64,000 nucleotides of DNA. Source: Streptomyces sp. 130. Lineage in GTDB: Bacteria > Actinomycetota > Actinomycetes > Streptomycetales > Streptomycetaceae. Positions 7,783-16,081 of the stretch are shown here, piece by piece (position 1 is the stretch's first letter; the number at the start of each line of letters is the position of its first letter). The notes beneath the pieces are model-generated. The model was not told the origin of the DNA and searched no databases. It worked only from the letters and a program-made list of their open reading frames with translations. The stretch spans positions 62,001 to 126,000 of the forward strand of contig NZ_VJNO01000015.1 in assembly GCF_007096885.1 (NCBI RefSeq). Reading direction: 5' to 3'. Position numbers and translations under genes: made by a program.

Positions 7783-10212
7783 TTAGGCGGCGATCCGGTC
7801 GTTCACGCACCGCAGCACCGGGCGGGTCGCCAGTGCGGAGGGGTCCTCCAGGACCGCGCCCGTGACCCGGATCGTGGTGCTCTCGCCGGGGAGGAGCGTG
7901 ACGAGGAGGGTGTCGGCCTCGGCGTCCGGGTGGAGGCGGTCCGGGAAGAGGCAGAGGTCCCGGAGGAGGGTCTTGGCCGTCACCTCGACGCGGTACGCGG
8001 GGGTCCCGGCGTCCCCGTCGTCCTCAGCCGTCACCGTGGCCCCGTAGCGCGCCGGCGGGAGGGCGAGGCGGGTGTCCTCCTCGTAGAAGTGCAGGGTCCT
8101 GGTGTCGTCCAGGCGGGCGGACAGGAGTTCGCCGGCCGGGTCGGCGGGGGTCGCGAGCGCGGCGGGCAGGGGGACGCTCGACGTGGTGCGGGGGGCCGTG
8201 GTCACCGGCACCGTCTCCTCGGCCAGGACCGTGCCGTCCAGGGCGTGCCGGGTCAGGCGGAGGGTGCCCGCCCAGGGGGCCGGCGTGTCGTTGACCAGGT
8301 GGACGGAGCCGTCGCGGACGGCGATCAGGCGGTCCTCGTACACCGAGCGCAGGGCGTGCCAGAGCGGCTTGCGGCGGCCGTCGCCGTCGACCGCCGACCA
8401 GGAGACGACCGGCCAGCAGTCGTTGAGCTGCCAGACGATGGTGCCCATGCAGTACGGGGCGTGCGAGCGGAAGTGGCGGATGCCGAACGCGACGGCGCGG
8501 GCCTGGTTGAGCTGGGTGAGCCAGTGCCAGTCGTCGAAGTCCGCGCCGGGCTGCGGCAGGTGGTCGCCCAGGCCGCGCAGCAGCTTCGCGTCGCCGTCCT
8601 CGGCCTTCTGGTGGTGGGCCAGGAGCGGGACGTCCGGGGTGAGCGGGCCGCTGATCGCGCGGCGCAGAGTCGCGTAGGCGGGCGGGCCCTGGAAGCCGAA
8701 CTCGGCGACGAAGCGCGGCACCCGGTCGGCGTACGCCCGGTAGTCGGCGCGGTTCCACACGTCCCAGATGTGGATCGTGCCCCGCTCCGGGTCCTGCGGG
8801 TGGGTGCCGGGGCTGCCGGAGTACGGCGAGCCCGGCCAGTACGGGCGTGTCGGGTCGGTCTCGGCGACGATCGAGGGCAGCAGCCGGTGGTAGTAGCCGT
8901 GGCCCCAGGTGCGGTCTCCGAGCTCCTTCTGCCAGCCCCAGTCGGCGTAACCCTCCAGGTTCTCGTTGTTTCCGCACCACAGGACCAGGGAAGGGTGCGG
9001 GGCCAGACGGGTGACGTTCTCCCGCGCCTCCGCCGCCACCTCGTCCCACAGCGGCTGCTCCTCCGGGTACGCGGCGCAGGCGAACGGGAAGTCCTGCCAG
9101 ACCAGGAGCCCCTTCTCGTCGCACAGTTCGTAGAAGTCGTCGCTCTCATAGAGCCCGCCGCCCCACACCCGGACGAGGTTGACGTGGGCGGCGACCGCCT
9201 GGTCGAGGCGGTCGGAGAGCTGTTGCCTGGTCAGGCGGGACGGGAAGCAGTCCTCGGGAATCCAGTTCACCCCGCGCACGAAGACCGGCTCGCCGTTCAC
9301 GGAGATCCGGAACGCCTCCTGTTCGAGGGTGACGGACCGGAACCCCGTGCGCAGGCGGCGGACGTGGTCGCCGGCGCGGACCTCCACCTCGTACAGCGGC
9401 TGTTCGCCGTGGCTGTGCGGCCACCAGGGCTCCGCCTGCGGGACCGACAGGCTGACGGCGACGCGGTGCTCGTCCTCGTCGAGGACGAACCCGGCCGCCG
9501 CGCCGACCACCCCGACGGAGCCCGAGACCGGTTCGAGGCCGTCGTGCTCGATCTCCAGTTCGGCGGTGAGGGACGGCACGCCCTCCGGGTCCAGGTCGGG
9601 CAGCAGTTTCACGGACGCGATGCGCGGACCGCTCCACGTCTCCAGGGCGACCGGGCGCCAGATGCCGGAGGTGACCAGCGTCGGGCCCCAGTCCCAGCCG
9701 AAGTTGCAGGCCATCTTGCGGATGAAGGCGTACGGCTCCGCGTAGGCGCCGGGGCGGTCGCCGAGGCGGTCGCGCAGGTCCTCGGCGTAGGTGTAGGGCG
9801 CGGTGAGGACGACGTCGAGGGTGTTCCTCCCCTCGCGCAGCAGCCCGCGCACGGGGAAGCGGTAGGAGCGGTGCTGGTTCGCCGTCCGGCCGATCTCGGT
9901 GCCGTTGAGCAGGACCGTGGCGACCGTGTCGAGCCCGTCGAAGCACAGGGCGGCGTGGTCGTGCCCGTCGGGCGCCCAGTCGAAGGCGGTCCGGTACGTC
10001 CAGTCGGTGCGGCCGATCCAGCCGAGCCGGGTCTCGTTGTCGTCCAGGTAGGGGTCCTCGATGAGCCCGGCGGCGAGCAGGTCGGTGTGGACGCAGCCGG
10101 GGACGGTGGCGGGGACGCCGTCGGGAATGCCGCCCGCGGGGTGCCCGGGGGGTACGGGTCCGGCCGGGTGGAGCGTCCAGCCGTCGTGCAGGGGCAGGTG
10201 GCGAAGGGTCAC
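7783..10212 (-). CDS. glycoside hydrolase family 2, beta-mannosidase-like
   Basis: 809-residue GH2 enzyme with the mannosidase-type layout: an N-terminal jelly-roll (residues about 1-190), immunoglobulin-like domain, TIM barrel, and C-terminal beta domains. FVRGVNWIPEDCF marks the start of the barrel. The acid/base is E417 in WCGNNENLEGY and the nucleophile is E504 in VAEFGFQG. No signal peptide is seen, so it acts on imported oligosaccharides in the cytoplasm. GTG 10212 overlaps the stop of the ATPase gene upstream (GTGA) and has GGAAGGA upstream, so it is the last gene of the transporter operon. Exo-beta-glucosaminidase-like specificity is an alternative, but the NNE and EFGFQ motifs favour mannosidase. 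Confidence 0.85.
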   Translation of the reverse strand: MTLRHLPLHDGWTLHPAGPVPPGHPAGGIPDGVPATVPGCVHTDLLAAGLIEDPYLDDNETRLGWIGRTDWTYRTAFDWAPDGHDHAALCFDGLDTVATVLLNGTEIGRTANQHRSYRFPVRGLLREGRNTLDVVLTAPYTYAEDLRDRLGDRPGAYAEPYAFIRKMACNFGWDWGPTLVTSGIWRPVALETWSGPRIASVKLLPDLDPEGVPSLTAELEIEHDGLEPVSGSVGVVGAAAGFVLDEDEHRVAVSLSVPQAEPWWPHSHGEQPLYEVEVRAGDHVRRLRTGFRSVTLEQEAFRISVNGEPVFVRGVNWIPEDCFPSRLTRQQLSDRLDQAVAAHVNLVRVWGGGLYESDDFYELCDEKGLLVWQDFPFACAAYPEEQPLWDEVAAEARENVTRLAPHPSLVLWCGNNENLEGYADWGWQKELGDRTWGHGYYHRLLPSIVAETDPTRPYWPGSPYSGSPGTHPQDPERGTIHIWDVWNRADYRAYADRVPRFVAEFGFQGPPAYATLRRAISGPLTPDVPLLAHHQKAEDGDAKLLRGLGDHLPQPGADFDDWHWLTQLNQARAVAFGIRHFRSHAPYCMGTIVWQLNDCWPVVSWSAVDGDGRRKPLWHALRSVYEDRLIAVRDGSVHLVNDTPAPWAGTLRLTRHALDGTVLAEETVPVTTAPRTTSSVPLPAALATPADPAGELLSARLDDTRTLHFYEEDTRLALPPARYGATVTAEDDGDAGTPAYRVEVTAKTLLRDLCLFPDRLHPDAEADTLLVTLLPGESTTIRVTGAVLEDPSALATRPVLRCVNDRIAA

Positions 10213-11126
10213 GCGGGGGTCCTTCCGCAGTCGGGGAGCTGTGCGCAGGCGACGAAGTGGTCCGGCTCGGTCTCGTGGAGGTCGGTGGTGGCCGCCCCCG
10301 GCCCCCCGGACGAGCCGCCGGCCGCCTCGTGGAAGGCACAGGACGTCACCGGCTCCGCCGGGTCCCACGGCTGGTTGAGGCGGGGCACGGCGGCGAGCAG
10401 GGTGCGGGTGTACGGGTGGAGGGGGTTGCCGAACACCCGGCGGGTGTCGCCGCGTTCGACCACGCGGCCCCGGCGCAGCACGACCGTCTTCTCCGCCAGG
10501 TATGTGCCGAGCGCGAGGTCGTGCGTGATGTAGAGGACGCCGAGGCCGCGTTCCTTGAGCCCGGCGAGGAGGTTGAGGACGTCGATGCGGGTGGACGCGT
10601 CGAGCATGCTGGTGATCTCGTCGGCGACCAGGAAGCTCAGGTCGAGCAGGAGGGCCCGGGCGATGAGCAGGCGTTGCAGCTGGCCGCCGCTGAGCTGGTG
10701 CGGATAGCGGCCGAGGACCTGCGCCGGGTCCAGGCGCACATCGCGTACCGCCTTCTCGACGCGGTCGGCCCACTCCGCGTCGCGGACGCCCGGGTGGTAC
10801 GCGCGGCGGACCAGGTCGAAGACGCGGTCGGCGCGGAAGACCGGGTTGTAGCAGGAGAAGGGGTCCTGGAAGACGCCCTGGACGCGGCGGTAGAAGTCCT
10901 TGCCGGGCCGCACCCGCCGCCCGTCCAGGGTGAGGGTGCCGGAGCTGACGCCGGTGAGGCCGAGGATCATGCGGCCGATGGTGGACTTGCCGCTGCCGCT
11001 CTCGCCGATGAGGGAGACGACCTCGCCGGGCGCGGCCGTGAAGGAGACCCGGTCGACGGCGGTGACGGAGCCGCCGCCGAACGCCCCGGCCCGGTAGGTC
11101 TTGGTGACGTGGTCGAGGGTCAGCAT
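10209..11126 (-). CDS. Dpp/Opp-type ABC transporter ATPase (DppF-like)
   Basis: 305-residue nucleotide-binding subunit. Walker A is GESGSGKST, signature LSGGQLQRLLIARAL, Walker B FLVADEITSMLD and H-loop YITHDLAL. The C-terminal extension (NPLHPYTRTLLAAVPR) is the oligopeptide/dipeptide transporter type. ATG 11126 overlaps the stop of the preceding ATPase (ATGA), and its own stop overlaps the mannosidase start, so the genes are translationally coupled. It pairs with the DppD-like ATPase to power uptake, here probably of oligosaccharide, given the GH2 enzyme and LacI regulator. Confidence 0.92.
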   Translation of the reverse strand: MLTLDHVTKTYRAGAFGGGSVTAVDRVSFTAAPGEVVSLIGESGSGKSTIGRMILGLTGVSSGTLTLDGRRVRPGKDFYRRVQGVFQDPFSCYNPVFRADRVFDLVRRAYHPGVRDAEWADRVEKAVRDVRLDPAQVLGRYPHQLSGGQLQRLLIARALLLDLSFLVADEITSMLDASTRIDVLNLLAGLKERGLGVLYITHDLALGTYLAEKTVVLRRGRVVERGDTRRVFGNPLHPYTRTLLAAVPRLNQPWDPAEPVTSCAFHEAAGGSSGGPGAATTDLHETEPDHFVACAQLPDCGRTPA

Positions 11127-12067
11127 CAGGCCTTCCAGCATGCGACGGAGTGGCGGGGGGCGATCTCGACGACCGGGGGTTCCTCGGCGCAGCGCTCGTC
11201 CGCGACGGGGCAGCGGTCGCGGAAGCGGCAGCCGGCCGGGGGGTTCAGGAGCGAGGGCGGGGCGCCGGCGATGCCGGTGAGGGGGCGGTCGGCGTGCCGG
11301 GCCCCGACTTCGGGGAGCGCGCCGAGCAGGAGCTTGGTGTACGGGTGGCGGGGCGCGGTCGTCAGGGTCTTCGTGGGCGCCTTCTCGGCGAGTTTGCCCG
11401 CGTACATGACCATGATGGAGTCCGCGATGTGCGAGGTGAGCCCGAGGTCGTGGGTCACGAAGATCATGCTGGTGACCAGGCCCTTGTCGCGCAGCCCGGT
11501 GAGCGCGCCGACGACGGCGCGCTGGGTGGAGACGTCGAGCGCGGAGGTGACCTCGTCGGCGATGAGGACGGACGGGTCGAGCAGGGTGGAGATCACCATG
11601 ACGGTGCGCTGCTTCATCCCGCCGGACAGCTCGATCGGATAGCGGTCCAGGACGTCGTGGTCCAGGCCCACCAGATCGAGTCTGCGGTGCAGTTCGGCGG
11701 TGTCCACGCTCGCGCCGCGCGACGCGAGCAGCTCGCGGATCATGCGGCCGATGCGGCGGGTGGGGTTGAGGGCGCTCATGGAATACTGCGGGACGAGCGA
11801 GATCCGGTGGAAGCGGAAGGCGTTCATCGCCCGGTCGTCGGCCACGGGCACGTCGTCGCCGTCGAGCGTGACGGTGCCGCCCGCGTGGCGCATCCGGCCG
11901 TCGAGGCGGATCAGCGACTTGCCGAGGGTGCTCTTGCCGCACCCGGACTCACCGGCCAGGCCCAGGATCTCCCCGTCGGCGAGGTCGAAGGAGACGCCGT
12001 CCAGGGCTCGTACCTCACCGCGCAGGGTGCGGTAGTGGACCCGGAGGTCGGTCACGGTCAGGGTCAT
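11126..12067 (-). CDS. Dpp/Opp-type ABC transporter ATPase (DppD-like)
   Basis: 313 residues. Walker A is GESGCGKSTLG, signature ELSGGMKQRTVMV, Walker B VLIADEVTSALD and switch His in FVTHDLGL. The C-terminal oligopeptide-transporter domain contains PPSLLNPPAGCRFRDRCP, a cysteine-rich motif that in related ATPases can bind an iron-sulfur cluster. It lies 36 bp after the DppC-like permease gene and is coupled by ATGA to the DppF-like gene. Substrate inference comes from operon context only. Confidence 0.92.
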   Translation of the reverse strand: MTLTVTDLRVHYRTLRGEVRALDGVSFDLADGEILGLAGESGCGKSTLGKSLIRLDGRMRHAGGTVTLDGDDVPVADDRAMNAFRFHRISLVPQYSMSALNPTRRIGRMIRELLASRGASVDTAELHRRLDLVGLDHDVLDRYPIELSGGMKQRTVMVISTLLDPSVLIADEVTSALDVSTQRAVVGALTGLRDKGLVTSMIFVTHDLGLTSHIADSIMVMYAGKLAEKAPTKTLTTAPRHPYTKLLLGALPEVGARHADRPLTGIAGAPPSLLNPPAGCRFRDRCPVADERCAEEPPVVEIAPRHSVACWKA

Positions 12068-12103
12068 GCGCTCAGCCCTCCCGAAGAGCGGTCGCGGTCA
12101 TGG

Positions 12104-13000
12104 TCAGGCCTCCCGCAGCTTGGGGTTGAAGACCTCGTCGAGGCCGACGTTGGCGACGTACAGCGCTCCGACGATCGCGGTGATCCCGGCGCCGGGCGGG
12201 ACGAACCACCACCACATCCCGAGCTGGAGGGCGCTCCACTGCTGGGCGCTCTGGAGCATCAGCCCGAGCGAGACGCCCTCGGTGGGGCCGAGCCCGATGA
12301 AGTCGAGCGAGGAGGCGATCAGGACCGAGCCGCCGAACAGCAGGATGAACATCATGAAGAGGTACGAGCTCATGTTGGGCGCGATCTCGCGGAAGATGAT
12401 CCGCCAGGTGCCGCTGCCGCTGAGCCGGGCGAGGTCCACGAATTCGCGGGTGCGCAGCGAGAAGGTCTGCGCGCGGATGGCCCGGGCCGCCCAGGGCCAG
12501 GAGGTCAGCCCGATGAACAGGCCCTGCACGGGCACCGAGCGGACCCCGAGGTACGCGTTGATGATGAGCAGCACGGCGAGTGCGGGCAGCACCAGGACGA
12601 CGTTGGTGAGCATGTTGAGGACCTCGTCCACGGCGCCCCCTCGGTAGCCGGCCAGGAAGCCGACGAGCATGGCGATCGCGGCGGCGATGGCCCCGCCGAC
12701 GACGCCGACCAGGAACGTCGAGCGCAGCCCGTGCACGAACTGGGCGTAGACGTCCTGCCCGAAGGTGGTGGTGCCCATCCAGTACGTGGAGTCGGGCGGG
12801 GCGGCCTGCGGGCCGACGTATTCGTTGGGGTCGGCGTTGTCGAGGAGCGGGGGGCCGACGATCCCGACGAGCAGGAGCAGCACGACGACGGTGAACCCGA
12901 TGAGCAGCTTCGGGTTGCGGACGGCGTAGTGCAGCGTCTCGCGTCCGGGCCGGGCGGCGGGCGCGGCGGGCTCGGTGGCCGGTTCGGGCACGGTGCTCAT
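12104..13000 (-). CDS. Dpp-type ABC transporter permease (DppC-like)
   Basis: 298-residue inner-membrane permease with about six transmembrane helices and the N-terminal OppC-type extension (YWMGTTTFGQDVYAQFVHGLR). The cytoplasmic EAA loop that contacts the ATPase lies near LTSWPWAARAIRAQTFSLR. ATG 13000 overlaps the DppB-like stop (ATGA), showing coupled translation. It would form the heteromeric channel with the DppB-like protein for the solute captured by the lipoprotein at 14127-15860. Confidence 0.92.
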   Translation of the reverse strand: MSTVPEPATEPAAPAARPGRETLHYAVRNPKLLIGFTVVVLLLLVGIVGPPLLDNADPNEYVGPQAAPPDSTYWMGTTTFGQDVYAQFVHGLRSTFLVGVVGGAIAAAIAMLVGFLAGYRGGAVDEVLNMLTNVVLVLPALAVLLIINAYLGVRSVPVQGLFIGLTSWPWAARAIRAQTFSLRTREFVDLARLSGSGTWRIIFREIAPNMSSYLFMMFILLFGGSVLIASSLDFIGLGPTEGVSLGLMLQSAQQWSALQLGMWWWFVPPGAGITAIVGALYVANVGLDEVFNPKLREA

Positions 13001-13992
13001 GACTGGCCTCCTGCCATGCCGGTACGGGTACGGGGATCGACGAGGACGTACACGATGTCGATGAGGAAGTTGGCGATCAGTACGCCGATGACGATGAACA
13101 GGAACGCGCCCTGGAGCAGGAAGAAGTCCTGGTTCTGGATCGCGGCGAGAATGAGCGAGCCGAGTCCGGGGTACGCGAAGACGATCTCCGTGACCAGCGC
13201 TCCGGCGACCAGGACGCCCAGTTGGAGGGCGAGTCCGGTTATCTGGGGCAGGACGGCGTTGCGGAAGGCGTAGCGGCGGATGAGGCGCTGGGGTGCGCCG
13301 AGGGCCGAGAGGTAGTTGGAGTAGTCCGACTCCAGCTCGTAGATGATCATGTTGCGCATGCCGATGGCCCAGCCGCCGAGCGCGACGAGGAACAGCGACA
13401 GGAACGGCAGCACCCAGTGCTGGAAGAGGTCCGCCGCGAAGGCGAAGGACCAGCTGGGCTGGATGTCGAGGCTGTAGCCGCCGGAGAGCGGGAACCAGCC
13501 CGCCTTGGAGCCGAGCGCCCAGGCGAGGATGACGGCGATCCACATGTAGGGCATGGCGGTGAGCAGGTAGCCGGCCGGGAGCACGGTGTTGTCGAGCACC
13601 TTGCGGCGGGCGGCGAGCGCCCCGGCCCAGTTCCCGACGAACCAGCTGAGCAGGACGGCCGGGATCATCAGCCCGAGGGTGTACGGGAGTGCGTCGAGCA
13701 GGACGTCGGCGACGGGTTTGGGGAACACCCAGATGGAGAGGCCGAAGTCGCCCTGCAGGAGGGCGCTCCAGAAGTGCAGGTACTGCTGCCAGACGGGCTC
13801 GTCGAAGCCGAAGAGGTTGTTGTAGTAGGCGCGCATGGCCTCGACGGCCTCGGGCTGCGAGACCCGGGCGCGGGCCACCATGGCGGCGACCGGGTCACCG
13901 GGCATGAAGCGCGGGATCATCCAGTTGACGGTGACGGCGACGACGAAGGTCAGCGCGTAGATGAGTAGTTTGCGGGCGAAGTAGCGGCGCAA
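12997..13992 (-). CDS. Dpp-type ABC transporter permease (DppB-like)
   Basis: 331-residue permease beginning MRRYFARKLLIYALTFVVAV, with an N-terminal helix, a large external segment containing RFMPGDPV (typical of OppB/DppB), and five further helices. The EAA-type loop is RNMIIYELESDYSNYLSALG. It is separated from the binding-protein gene by a strong hairpin (14067-14110), which probably lets the binding protein be made in excess over the membrane subunits. Confidence 0.92.
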   Translation of the reverse strand: MRRYFARKLLIYALTFVVAVTVNWMIPRFMPGDPVAAMVARARVSQPEAVEAMRAYYNNLFGFDEPVWQQYLHFWSALLQGDFGLSIWVFPKPVADVLLDALPYTLGLMIPAVLLSWFVGNWAGALAARRKVLDNTVLPAGYLLTAMPYMWIAVILAWALGSKAGWFPLSGGYSLDIQPSWSFAFAADLFQHWVLPFLSLFLVALGGWAIGMRNMIIYELESDYSNYLSALGAPQRLIRRYAFRNAVLPQITGLALQLGVLVAGALVTEIVFAYPGLGSLILAAIQNQDFFLLQGAFLFIVIGVLIANFLIDIVYVLVDPRTRTGMAGGQS

Positions 13993-14066
13993 GAGGGCTC
14001 CCCGGGGAGAGCCCCGCCGCGCGGGCCGCGGTCAGGTCGGCGCGCACGGCGGGGCGGTCGTGGAAT

Positions 14067-14110
14067 GGGAGCGGCCGGCCGGGGGAAGGGCGCCCCCGGG
14101 GACCGGCCGC
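14067..14110 (-). terminator. intercistronic hairpin/attenuator between binding protein and permease
   Basis: GAGCGGCCGG at 14067-14076 pairs with CCGGCCGCTC at 14101-14110, with further GC pairing inside. It sits between the solute-binding gene and the permease genes of one apparent operon, where partial termination or mRNA stabilisation is common. Confidence 0.6.
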
Positions 14111-14126
14111 TCTCAGAACTGCCGTG

Positions 14127-15860
14127 TCACTTGGCGGGCTTCAGCTGGGTGAGCGCTTCAAAGCCGCCCATCTCCAGCCAGTTGCGCCACAGCGCGGGGG
14201 CGTACTTGGGCGCTCCGGGCTTGTCCGAGGGCCAGTTGGTCCAGGTGCCGGTGGTGGACTGGGCCCACAGGCCGTTGTACCAGAGGGGGATGACGGGCAT
14301 CTCCTTCAGCTGGATGTCCTGGATCTCGGAGATGACCTTCTTCATGCCCTCGGTGTCGTCGGTCTTCACCGCGCCGAGCTCCTGGACGAGCTGCCAGGCG
14401 TCCTCGTTCTCGTAGCGGCCGAAGTTGACGGTGTTCTGCTGCTTCTGCACGGGCAGCTGGAACATGTACTCGTAGTACGTCCACGGGGTGTTGGAGAGCT
14501 GGCGCTCGTTGTTGACGACGAGGTCGAATGCGCCCTTGCCGCGCTGCTCGTTGAGGGCGTTGGAGTCGGGGAACTCGGTGGTGATTTTGATCCCGGCGTC
14601 CTTGGCGGACGAGGCGATGACCTTGGCGGCCTCCATCCAGTCGGTCCAGCCGGTGGGCACGGCCAGCTTCAGGCTGATCTTCGAGCCGTCCTTGTTCTCC
14701 ACCAGGCCGTCGCCGTCGGTGTCCTTGTAGCCGGCGTCCGCGAGGATTCGCTTGGCCTCGGCGGTGTCGAAGGTGAAGCCCTCGCTCGCCACGAGGTCCT
14801 TGTCGATGTACTTGTCCCACTGCGGGAGCAGCCCGGTCGGGTCGGCGGCCTTGACCAGGCCCCCGTACACGCCCTTGACGATCTTCCCGGTGTCCACGGA
14901 GGCGGCGAGCGCGCGGCGGAAGGCGGCGTCGTCCATCGGCTTCTTCGTGGTGTTGGGCACCAGCCAGGCGGTGTTGGCGGAGAGCATGTAGGGCGGCTGG
15001 TCGTAGTACGAGACGACCTTCTTGCTCTTGACCAGGGAGGCGGCGCCGGGCAGGAAGTTGTTGCTCAGGTCCAGCTGGTTCTGGCCGAGCTGGCCGATGA
15101 CGACCTCGTTGCTGGGGTTGGAGACGTCCACGATGTAGCGGGGCGCGGGCTTCATGGAGAGCGCCTTCACGCCCCACCAGTCGTCGCGCCGCTGCCAGAC
15201 GACCCGGTCCTGGGTGTGGCTCTTCAGCGTGTACGCGCCGGTGCCGACGGGCTTGTCGTTGACGCCGTCCAGGACCTCCTTGTCGGAGCGTTCGCCCCAG
15301 ATGTGTTCGGGCACGACGGGCTGCCCGTAGAGCGTGTAGTCCCACTCCTGGTAGCGGGCCTCCTTGAAGGTGAAGCGGACCGTGGTGGCGTCCACCGCTT
15401 CGGCGCCGGAGAGCCAGCTCCACAGGCTGTGGAAGGCGGAGGCCTCGATCTTCCCGATCCCGTAGGAGTAGGCGACGTCCTTCGCGGTGAGGGGCTTGCC
15501 GTCGGACCACGTGATGCCGGGACGCAGCTTCACCTCGTAGGTCTTGTCCCCGGTCCAGCTGCCCGACTCGGCGAGCCAGGGCGTCAGCTTGCCCGCGCCC
15601 GGGTCGAAGTGGAACAGGGTCTCGTAGACGAGGCCCTTGGTGCCGGTGGCGTGGTCCCAGTTGTGCAGCGGGTTGTAGTTGGCCGGCGGCCCCCACTGGG
15701 TGCCGGTGGTGTAGAGCGTCTCGTTACGGGGAAGGGCGCCGCCTCCCCCGCCGCCGGAACCGCCCGAGCCGCCCGACGAGCCGCCCCCCGTGCACGCGGT
15801 GGCGGCGAGTGCGATCACGGCGAGCGTGGCCGCGACCCGTCCCCGGAATCCCGTGCCCAT
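14127..15860 (-). CDS. extracellular solute-binding lipoprotein, family 5
   Basis: 577-residue peptide/oligosaccharide-type binding protein. The lipoprotein signal is MGTGFRGRVAATLAVIALAA then lipobox TAC, with the lipidated Cys followed by a Gly/Ser-rich linker. The mature protein shows family-5 features (ETLFHFDPGAGKLTPWLAES, LRPGITWSDGKPLTAKDVAYS, FRRALAASVDTGKI). Although the family is named for peptides, several members bind cello- or manno-oligosaccharides, and the LacI regulator plus GH2 mannosidase point that way here. GGAGGGGA precedes ATG 15860. Transcription starts at the TTGACA/TAACTT promoter at 15923-15951. Confidence 0.92.
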   Translation of the reverse strand: MGTGFRGRVAATLAVIALAATACTGGGSSGGSGGSGGGGGGALPRNETLYTTGTQWGPPANYNPLHNWDHATGTKGLVYETLFHFDPGAGKLTPWLAESGSWTGDKTYEVKLRPGITWSDGKPLTAKDVAYSYGIGKIEASAFHSLWSWLSGAEAVDATTVRFTFKEARYQEWDYTLYGQPVVPEHIWGERSDKEVLDGVNDKPVGTGAYTLKSHTQDRVVWQRRDDWWGVKALSMKPAPRYIVDVSNPSNEVVIGQLGQNQLDLSNNFLPGAASLVKSKKVVSYYDQPPYMLSANTAWLVPNTTKKPMDDAAFRRALAASVDTGKIVKGVYGGLVKAADPTGLLPQWDKYIDKDLVASEGFTFDTAEAKRILADAGYKDTDGDGLVENKDGSKISLKLAVPTGWTDWMEAAKVIASSAKDAGIKITTEFPDSNALNEQRGKGAFDLVVNNERQLSNTPWTYYEYMFQLPVQKQQNTVNFGRYENEDAWQLVQELGAVKTDDTEGMKKVISEIQDIQLKEMPVIPLWYNGLWAQSTTGTWTNWPSDKPGAPKYAPALWRNWLEMGGFEALTQLKPAK

Positions 15861-15903
15861 CGTCCCCTCCTTCTCCCCGCCGTCCCTGCCGGGCGGAGTT
15901 ACT

Positions 15904-15915
15904 GAACCGGGTAAG
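15904..15915. promoter_or_regulatory. LacI-type operator copy 1
   Basis: GAACCGGGTAAG, inside a looser dyad TTAC..GAACCGGGTAAG. It differs at one base from the element next to the lacI-type gene (16061-16072). It lies at about +1 to +12 of the binding-protein transcript, a repressing position. The central CpG dyad fits LacI-family DNA recognition. Confidence 0.5.
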
Positions 15916-15922
15916 TGCCGTG

Positions 15923-15951
15923 AAGTTAAGACCGCATCATGCCCCTGTCAA
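15923..15951 (-). promoter_or_regulatory. promoter of the binding protein-transporter-mannosidase operon
   Basis: On the minus strand a perfect -35 TTGACA (15951-15946) is followed by a 17-nt spacer and -10 TAACTT (15928-15923). The predicted start is near 15916, giving a leader of about 55 nt that contains the first operator copy. Confidence 0.7.
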
Positions 15952-15956
15952 GGGTG

Positions 15957-15970
15957 CGGGAGCGCTCCCA
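15957..15970. promoter_or_regulatory. CebR-like palindrome
   Basis: CGGGAGCGCTCCCA contains the perfect 12-bp palindrome GGGAGCGCTCCC and differs at one base from the TGGGAGCGCTCCCA box bound by the LacI-family cellobiose regulator CebR in Streptomyces. It is centred about 47 bp upstream of the operon start site. Confidence 0.6.
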
Positions 15971-16041
15971 TTCCGTGTACGGGACAGGCGAGTCGGTCGG
16001 TGACGGCGGCGGCCAGGTCCGCCCGCACCCGCCGTCGCCGC

Positions 16042-16047
16042 TAGGAT
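16042..16047 (+). promoter_or_regulatory. candidate -10 box of the lacI-type gene
   Basis: TAGGAT matches the Streptomyces -10 pattern; a start near 16054 would place the second operator copy just downstream of +1. Confidence 0.4.
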
Positions 16048-16060
16048 GCGCACGCCGAAC

Positions 16061-16072
16061 GAACCGGTTAAG
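16061..16072. promoter_or_regulatory. LacI-type operator copy 2
   Basis: GAACCGGTTAAG has a perfect AACCGGTT core and sits 9 bp before the start of the LacI-type gene. With the copy at 15904 it brackets the divergent promoter region, as expected for autoregulation. Confidence 0.5.
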
Positions 16073-16081
16073 CGAGGTCAG

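Noticed and set aside
7729..10533. Plus-strand open frame opposite the mannosidase
   Set aside because: The minus strand holds a complete GH2 enzyme with both catalytic Glu residues; the plus frame has no recognisable fold.
10213..10773. N-terminal extension of the mannosidase frame
   Set aside because: The extension overlaps the DppF-like gene; GTG 10212 has a ribosome site and a GTGA overlap.
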